From: Lachnospiraceae bacterium UBA1753 | Lineage (GTDB): Bacteria > Bacillota > Clostridia > Lachnospirales > Lachnospiraceae | Direction of reading: 5' to 3' | Assembly (NCBI GenBank): GCA_002317595.1 | Contig: DCHL01000098.1 | Coordinates: 1 to 10,971 of the forward strand | Length of the DNA: 10,971 nucleotides | Shown here: one piece after another, positions 6,427-10,971 of the stretch | Layout of the letters: each line of letters starts with the position of its first letter | How positions within the stretch are numbered: the first letter of the stretch is position 1 | Notes under the pieces: generated by a model | What the model saw: the letters and a program-made list of their open reading frames with translations, nothing else | Told to the model about the DNA's origin: nothing | Databases searched by the model: none | Program-made: the position numbers and the translations under genes

Positions 6427-8715
6427 CTACTTAAGTTCAACCGTAAACGGCAGTTCAATCGTCTGAGTTATTCCGGTATTGCCACTGCCTGTTATAATAA
6501 GCTTTCCGCCAAGGTCCATATTGGTCACATCAGTATCCTTAAGCCTTATCTTGACAACAATATTGCCATTATCAAGCTTCTGATAATCAGTGGCGGTCAC
6601 CTGACCGTTCTCGAAATCAAAATATGAGCAGAAACTATTTTTTCCCTCGGAGTTATTGCCGTCCTCAAGATCTATTCTGCTAACAGCCGGCATATTCTTG
6701 ATATTCTTTATTGTAATTTCAGCGGTTGCACCAACAGCTTTATCAATCTTTACCTTCTTGGATGCAAGCTTTGCCGATGCCACCGGAGCATCCTTGCCAA
6801 CCTTTATTGTGATATAGAAGGGCCTGCTCTTTGCATTGCCTTCAGTATCAAAAAGATAACAGAGGAATTTGTGTTTACCACTCTTATAGAAATAATTTCC
6901 AGATAAATTCACATCCAGTTTACCATCCTTGCAGGTTGCATTCCCAAGCATCGCCGCTGTAGAAGTACATTGAATAAATCCATAAATGTCCCTCGAATTA
7001 TATATATTAAAGTATTCTCTAAAATCAGGGGTTGCATATATTTTTAACTCACCCTTGGGCGCATTCTTAAGGTTGATGCTCTTTAATAGCGCATTTTTAC
7101 CATCGACACTGAGGAAGCCATACTGTCTGTTCACAGCGAGCGATGCATTTTTAACCCTGGGAAGGTCCGCACCCCAAAGTGTATTCTTAATATGATATGT
7201 CTTTGTCCCAGCCGAAGTCTTTAAGGTTATCACAGAATTTTCCTTAGTCGGCTCAAAAACCAAATACTGCTCATATTCATATTCATAGAATCTGCCACCA
7301 GTAACCGACAGCTTGTAATGTCCAAGCTTGGGCGTAATCCTATCATCAGGCGACTGCTCACTTACATAAAACTGAATAGATGTATGCGTATTTACGTAGT
7401 TATCTTCCAGCAGGTCATCATCAAGGCCATTCTCATTGATATCTTGAACGAAATATATCTTGAACGAAGAGTTATCAACGCTCTTTACATCGATGGTGAA
7501 CTCTGTTTTCTTATTTCCAACAGCGGAAGTTGCTGTAATTACAGTCTTTCCAGTCTTTCCGGTCTCAAAGATCTGGTAATACTCATCATTATACTTCTTG
7601 AGCTTAATAGACTTACCCTTAGCCTTAAGCGAATACCCGATAGTTTCCGGATCATCCTGCGATACCACTCCCTTAACTAAATAGCCCTCAATAGAGTTAG
7701 CCGAAATCTCCCGCGTCATATCACGGTCCAGATAATCAAACGTCTCAGCATAAGGACCCTTTTGGAACCGAAGGCTGCCAACAGACTCCTCTACAGATGT
7801 GATTGTAAGTGTTATCGGTGATGCCTCAATGACCGTGTCGAAGGAATCCTTCACAGAACCTGTAAGTTCGAGCACTTCAGTGCCCTCAAATCCCTGCGGA
7901 ACGGTAATCTTCTTTGTATTTGCATTGAATTCACACTTCTCTACACCTTCCACATGAGTAACAGCATAAGTAACCGCCTGACCTTTCAAGGTCTTTCCCT
8001 TAGCTGTAGTAACCCATGAGGATACAGGAATTGTCATCTTCTGCTTGCCAGTCGTATATATAGTCCTGCTCTTCTCGCTCTTATTCGCATACAGTTTGAC
8101 GCGGCTGGTATTATCAAGCACCTCAAGGGAATAATCCGCAGAAACATTCGTATTCTTAACCCACACTCTTGCTGTGTACTTTCCCGGATAACAGCCCTTT
8201 GTCATCTTAACCTGCAGAGTCTTTCCATCCGCCGCAACCCTGAAGCTGAGCGCAGCCTCCTCAGTGTTTGGCACGAACTGGCTGCTATACGGTCCCTTAA
8301 CCTTTATGGTATCTCCATTAAGTTCAAAATTGGTTGTATCACCTTCAGCAGTATCAAATACAGCTACTGCAGCGTTGCAGTACTCAGCAAGTTCAGGATC
8401 TCCATAGGTAACTTCTTTCAAATTGACATTGAAGGAAAGGGCTACATTACCGGAAACGGAAATACCTGTATCTGCCTCATCCTCCGAAGGTTCTTCCTCT
8501 ATGCTAGCTTCCAAGGCTTCAGTCACCTCAGCTTCCGCCTCGTAGGCCACGCCTTCCGCCTCGTAAGTCAGGCTTTCCGCCTCGTATGCCACGCCTTCTG
8601 CCTCGTAAGTCACGCTTTCTGCAGCAGGCTCAGTCTCGGCTCCCATGGCCGGAATAGTAAAGCTTGTGCAGATTAATGAACAAGTAAGGATTAGTGATAA
8701 AAATGATTTTTTCAT
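6427..8715 (-). CDS. Secreted beta-rich surface protein of unknown family, paralogue 1 (intact)
   Basis: This is a 762-residue exported protein I cannot assign to a named family. Residues 1-25 are a signal peptide (MKKS, hydrophobic core, PAMGA-type cleavage site; no lipobox). Residues 26-83 are an acidic linker with 7-residue repeats of ESVTYEA/EGVAYEA type. From about residue 84 the protein shows alternating hydrophobic patterns and GKY/GHYK turns typical of stacked Ig-like beta-sandwiches. Residues 425-434 read DINENGLDDD, like a calcium-binding loop. There is no LPXTG, SLH, GW or choline-binding repeat, so anchoring is unknown. AGGAGG (8727-8732) stands 11 nt before the ATG. The stop is TAG, 49 bp before the related paralogue 2. 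Both paralogues lie upstream of the O-antigen-ligase-type gene, hinting at a surface protein/glycan module; a substrate, scaffold or binding role is possible. That the gene is real and secreted is sure; function is not. Confidence 0.85.
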   Translation of the reverse strand: MKKSFLSLILTCSLICTSFTIPAMGAETEPAAESVTYEAEGVAYEAESLTYEAEGVAYEAEAEVTEALEASIEEEPSEDEADTGISVSGNVALSFNVNLKEVTYGDPELAEYCNAAVAVFDTAEGDTTNFELNGDTIKVKGPYSSQFVPNTEEAALSFRVAADGKTLQVKMTKGCYPGKYTARVWVKNTNVSADYSLEVLDNTSRVKLYANKSEKSRTIYTTGKQKMTIPVSSWVTTAKGKTLKGQAVTYAVTHVEGVEKCEFNANTKKITVPQGFEGTEVLELTGSVKDSFDTVIEASPITLTITSVEESVGSLRFQKGPYAETFDYLDRDMTREISANSIEGYLVKGVVSQDDPETIGYSLKAKGKSIKLKKYNDEYYQIFETGKTGKTVITATSAVGNKKTEFTIDVKSVDNSSFKIYFVQDINENGLDDDLLEDNYVNTHTSIQFYVSEQSPDDRITPKLGHYKLSVTGGRFYEYEYEQYLVFEPTKENSVITLKTSAGTKTYHIKNTLWGADLPRVKNASLAVNRQYGFLSVDGKNALLKSINLKNAPKGELKIYATPDFREYFNIYNSRDIYGFIQCTSTAAMLGNATCKDGKLDVNLSGNYFYKSGKHKFLCYLFDTEGNAKSRPFYITIKVGKDAPVASAKLASKKVKIDKAVGATAEITIKNIKNMPAVSRIDLEDGNNSEGKNSFCSYFDFENGQVTATDYQKLDNGNIVVKIRLKDTDVTNMDLGGKLIITGSGNTGITQTIELPFTVELK
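8515..8619 (-). repeat. 21-bp tandem repeats coding for a 7-residue acidic Tyr repeat
   Basis: Four consecutive 21-bp units (8536-8619) encode ESVTYEA, EGVAYEA, ESLTYEA and EGVAYEA, followed by a decayed fifth unit EAEVTEA (8515-8535). The units alternate in type, so the real duplication unit is 42 bp (14 residues). The DNA copies are close to identical, which points to recent slippage expansion in the linker between the signal peptide and the folded body. Confidence 0.8.
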
Positions 8716-8772
8716 GATGCTCTGTTCCTCCTATTATGTCTCGTATTTCAGGTTTCGGATATTTCCAGTTTC

Positions 8773-10710
8773 TTATTTCCTATTTTTCCACAATCTTGAT
8801 GCAAAAATCTCGATGTTGTTTATATTAATCTCGTAGGTGCCGGTATCCTTAAAGGCCGTGCTGCCCTTCTTGCCCTCGAAGGCCTCACTAAGAATCTCAA
8901 GCGGCAGTGAGCCCCACAGGAACTGTCTCTGTGCGATTGCGCTGTCCACACAATTTTTTCTCATATACTTGTCAGTTCCGGCTGTAAAGTCGGTAACCAC
9001 AAGCCTGTAAGCACCGGGATGTCTCTCCAGGTAGTTAGCATACGCAAGACCCCAGCCAGAGTCTGATGAGTAGAACAGGTTGACCTCGGGATGCTCCCTG
9101 AGTACCTTCTCAATTGTCGCATCAGCCTGTGCCTGGGTAGGTGTGCTGACATTATCAAACTCAATAACTTCAATTCCGCCTGCCTGTCTCACGCGGTCAA
9201 TGAAGCCCGCTGCCCTCTCGTCGATGGTATCAATCCTGACATCCGTCCAGATTCCGACAGCCGCTGCGCCGCCCTCCTTCTTAAGGATGTCCGCCGCAAT
9301 CTCACCAGCCTGCCTTCCACAGCCCGTTGAACCGGTTCCCATATATGCCTCGTAGGGAACGCCCGGAACAGTACCCTGGAGGAATACAATCTTGATCCCC
9401 TGATCAGAAGCCTCCTTGATAAGCCTGTAGCACTCCTTGTCATTTACAACCGAGATTACAAGACCGTCAAACTTCTCCTCCATACAATGTGAAATGAAAG
9501 CCGCCATAACCTTGACATCCCTGTTCTTGGGTGCACAGATTTCAATGTCAAAATCAAATATTTTTGCCGTCTTATAGGCTTCTCGTGATGCGCTGTCCCA
9601 GAAGGGATCCTCAACATCCCACAGAAGGCCGATCTTCTTCTTGGGTGCTGGCACAAAGTTGGTGCTTATCCTGTCTGCATCCTTCGAGATAGCTGCAATT
9701 CCGTCCCTAAGCTTTGCCGAAATCTTGGTGAGCATGCTTGCGGCATTATCCTGAGTCATGCTGAGGGATGCAACCTCCTCAGTCGTCGCCGAGAACTGCT
9801 CAACCACAGATGCGATATTCGCTATGGCCTCCATCATGCTGTCCTTCTGTGCATCGAGTTCCTCGATCTCATTATTGAACACCTGCTGACGGTCCACAAA
9901 TTCATCTACTGTCTTGTTAATGCTCTCCATAGCATCAGTAACCTGAACAACCGCCTCCGTCTGTGCCTCAAAGGTCTCCTCAGAGTCATCGAGCATCTTA
10001 GTCAGGTCATCAAGTTCTCCTGTGATGTCCTGAATTGATTCATTGATCCTTGTACTTGCCTCGCGGCTCTGCTCTGACAGGATCCTGACCTCGTCAGCAA
10101 CTACTGCAAATCCCTTACCATGCTCTCCGGCTCTTGCTGCCTCTATCGAAGCATTGAGTGCAAGCAGGTTGGTCTGGCGGGAAATCTGCTGAATCACCTC
10201 CGTGACCTCGCTAATCTTCGTAGCCTTGTCGACAACCACCCTGATCTCGTCAGTTATCCTCCTAATAACCTCCTCATTCTTCCGCTGGTTCTCGGTAAGC
10301 TGCCTGATAACCTCCTTACCGCGGCTGTTATCCTCGCCCATGAGCCTTGCCATCTCAATAAGCTCGCCTGACATCCGCTCCATCACAGCCATTCTCTCGG
10401 CGAATCCGTTCGCGATGCTGGTGCACTCCTCAACATCCCCCGCCTGGGCATTGGCACCCTTTGCTATGAAGTCCGTGGCATTCTTCACACTTGCCGACGC
10501 ATCCACAAGGTTGTCCACAGTACCCTCTATCTGATTAGTAATCTTGAATACCCGCTCAAAGTCCTTCTTGAACTGGAAAAAATATTTCTGATAGCTCTCG
10601 TAGATCTTATCAATCTCCTTACCGCCGTCAGCATCTCCCGTGAAATCAAAGGCCTTAAGTCGCGCATTCATCTCAGAATTATCTATCTGCTCTTTCCTTC
10701 TCCCAAACAT
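8773..10710 (-). CDS. Soluble methyl-accepting chemotaxis-type protein fused to a C-terminal periplasmic-binding-protein-like domain
   Basis: The protein is 645 residues if started at 10710, where AGGAGGTG (10715-10722) is ideally placed; a GTG at 10755 would extend it by 15 residues but lacks such a site. Residues 30-350 are a long coiled coil with the MCP signalling tip, including QISRQTNLLALNASIEAARA (175-194), then GEHGKGFAVVADEVRILSEQ (195-214), which contacts CheA/CheW. SATTEEVASLS (307-317) resembles an MCP methylation segment. Residues 358-610 resemble the Peripla_BP_4/LacI sugar-binding fold: KKKIGLLWDVEDPFWDSA, DGLVISVVNDKECY, YMGTGSTGCGRQAGEIAADI and a late YSSDSGWGLAYANY. No signal peptide, transmembrane segment or HAMP domain is seen, so both parts should be cytosolic. 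It likely reports an intracellular sugar or related ligand to the chemotaxis machinery. The next gene begins 57 bp downstream without a visible terminator. Domain calls are strong; ligand is unknown. Confidence 0.9.
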   Translation of the reverse strand: MFGRRKEQIDNSEMNARLKAFDFTGDADGGKEIDKIYESYQKYFFQFKKDFERVFKITNQIEGTVDNLVDASASVKNATDFIAKGANAQAGDVEECTSIANGFAERMAVMERMSGELIEMARLMGEDNSRGKEVIRQLTENQRKNEEVIRRITDEIRVVVDKATKISEVTEVIQQISRQTNLLALNASIEAARAGEHGKGFAVVADEVRILSEQSREASTRINESIQDITGELDDLTKMLDDSEETFEAQTEAVVQVTDAMESINKTVDEFVDRQQVFNNEIEELDAQKDSMMEAIANIASVVEQFSATTEEVASLSMTQDNAASMLTKISAKLRDGIAAISKDADRISTNFVPAPKKKIGLLWDVEDPFWDSASREAYKTAKIFDFDIEICAPKNRDVKVMAAFISHCMEEKFDGLVISVVNDKECYRLIKEASDQGIKIVFLQGTVPGVPYEAYMGTGSTGCGRQAGEIAADILKKEGGAAAVGIWTDVRIDTIDERAAGFIDRVRQAGGIEVIEFDNVSTPTQAQADATIEKVLREHPEVNLFYSSDSGWGLAYANYLERHPGAYRLVVTDFTAGTDKYMRKNCVDSAIAQRQFLWGSLPLEILSEAFEGKKGSTAFKDTGTYEININNIEIFASRLWKNRK

Positions 10711-10714
10711 AAAA

Positions 10715-10722
10715 CACCTCCT
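10715..10722 (-). promoter_or_regulatory. Ribosome binding site deciding the start of the chemotaxis-type gene
   Basis: AGGAGGTG, a full-length match to the anti-Shine-Dalgarno, ends four bases before the ATG at 10710. The longer GTG-initiated frame from 10755 would place this site inside the coding region and add a Cys-rich 15-residue leader unlike MCP N termini, so the ATG is preferred. Confidence 0.8.
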
Positions 10723-10741
10723 GGTCGCACAGTTTAACAGT

Positions 10742-10755
10742 GTGCAGTCGTGCAC
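10742..10755. promoter_or_regulatory. Short perfect inverted repeat at the presumed 5' end of the chemotaxis-type transcript
   Basis: GTGCA-GTCG-TGCAC is a perfect dyad with 5-bp arms and a 4-nt spacer. It lies between the TATAAT (10762-10767) and the ribosome binding site, so it could be an operator or a 5' mRNA hairpin. Confidence 0.35.
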
Positions 10756-10761
10756 TTGTCA

Positions 10762-10799
10762 ATTATACCCTATTTTCGCCTGATACGAAATAGATTTTA
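10762..10799 (-). promoter_or_regulatory. Candidate promoter(s) of the chemotaxis-type gene: perfect TATAAT plus sigma-28-like elements
   Basis: On the minus strand a perfect TATAAT lies at 10762-10767, but no good -35 box stands 16-18 bp before it (TTTCGT is the best available). Just upstream, TAAA (10796-10799) and GGCGAAAA (10773-10780) are spaced by 15 nt and match the flagellar sigma-28 pattern TAAA-N15-GCCGATAA at ten of twelve positions. MCP genes are often under this sigma factor. Either or both may be used. Confidence 0.4.
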
Positions 10800-10825
10800 G
10801 TGAAAATTGCCGTATGAATTAACCT

Positions 10826-10879
10826 GGCAGCGGCTTATGCGACAAGGCAGTTTATGTTGCAGGGCAACTTACGCGGCTG
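10826..10879. repeat. Degenerate short tandem repeats of about 17 bp beginning GGCA
   Basis: GGCAGTTTATGTTGCAG (10846-10862) and GGCAACTTACGCGGCTG (10863-10879) are imperfect 17-bp copies. A related 20-bp copy lies before them (10826-10845, GGCAG then CTTATGCGACAA after three extra bases), and a partial one follows (GGCAACGG at 10880). GTTGC-AGG-GCAAC (10856-10868) forms a small hairpin across two units. The block lies in a 216-bp stretch without a convincing gene. Confidence 0.5.
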
Positions 10880-10916
10880 GGCAACGGAAATCTAAGAAAC
10901 TTAAATTTCCGTTGCC
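10880..10916. repeat. 37-nt near-perfect inverted repeat (strong hairpin)
   Basis: GGCAACGGAAAT (10880-10891) pairs perfectly with ATTTCCGTTGCC (10905-10916). Inside it, after one mismatch, TAAG (10893-10896) pairs with CTTA (10900-10903) around an AAA loop, giving 16 pairs in all. Read on the plus strand it is followed by only TTT, so it is a poor intrinsic terminator, and no plus-strand gene precedes it. It could end a minus-strand gene lying beyond the right edge, or belong to a mobile or structured intergenic repeat. Confidence 0.7.
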
Positions 10917-10971
10917 TTTGAAATGCATATAAAGTTAGTTGCGGCGGCGAGAGTGCAACGGAGCGAGCAGA

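Noticed and set aside
8515..8619. CRISPR-like array in the 21-bp repeats
   Set aside because: Repeats are contiguous without spacers, in frame, and code for an acidic linker.
8630..8715. Lipoprotein signal in paralogue 1 (SLIC near residue 16)
   Set aside because: The residue before Cys is Ile, not Gly/Ala/Ser, and the Cys lies inside the hydrophobic core; a signal peptidase I site follows.
8716..8772. Promoter for paralogue 1 using CATAAT just before AGGAGG
   Set aside because: Transcription would start within the ribosome binding site, and no -35 box is suitably placed.
8745..8772. Imperfect 12-bp direct repeat (ATTTCAGGTTTC and ATTTCCAGTTTC) between the MCP fusion and paralogue 1
   Set aside because: Two mismatches in a low-complexity AT-rich gap; no support for a function.
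10923..10971. Possible plus-strand gene starting at ATG 10923 and leaving the window
   Set aside because: No ribosome binding site, only 16 codons visible, and the stretch is full of GTTGC/GCAAC repeats.

Overview
The window looks like chromosomal DNA of a motile, low-to-mid GC Gram-positive anaerobe, most likely a Lachnospiraceae-type Clostridia. This rests on the protein families and their wording (a clostridial YrpB/nitronate-monooxygenase-like flavoprotein, a cytosolic chemotaxis transducer, Firmicutes-type signal peptides) and on strong AGGAGG ribosome binding sites. The assignment is inference; there is no rRNA or marker gene here.

Left part (1-2202). A gene cut by the left edge (minus strand, probably transglutaminase-like) has a recognisable promoter with two copies of a 19-bp direct repeat upstream. 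Next comes a flavin oxidoreductase of the nitronate monooxygenase/FabK-like family (449-1552, minus), transcribed divergently from a short TetR-type regulator (1705-2202, plus). The roughly 150-bp gap between them holds promoter-like and dyad sequences, so the regulator probably controls itself and the oxidoreductase.

Central part (2266-8715, minus). Three genes read rightmost to leftmost. First is a secreted 762-residue protein with a repetitive Glu/Tyr-rich linker and a long beta-rich body. Second is its diverged tandem paralogue, in which a single in-frame TAG at codon 59 separates the signal peptide from an otherwise intact body. Third is a polytopic membrane protein of the O-antigen ligase/Wzy superfamily with a soluble TPR-like tail, whose start overlaps the paralogue's stop. 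This looks like an operon for a cell-surface protein/glycan function that I cannot name.

Right part (8773-10971, minus). An MCP-type signalling protein with no transmembrane segment carries a periplasmic-binding-protein-like sugar sensor domain at its C terminus: a cytosolic chemoreceptor with a ligand-binding fold normally found outside the cell or in LacI-type repressors. Only 57 bp separate it from the secreted-protein genes, so they may be co-transcribed. The last 216 bases upstream of its promoter hold no convincing gene, but do hold short GGCA-rich repeats and a 37-nt near-perfect hairpin.

Most noteworthy are the amber-interrupted paralogue beside its intact copy, the pairing of these paralogues with an O-antigen-ligase-type enzyme, and the soluble MCP-binding-protein fusion.
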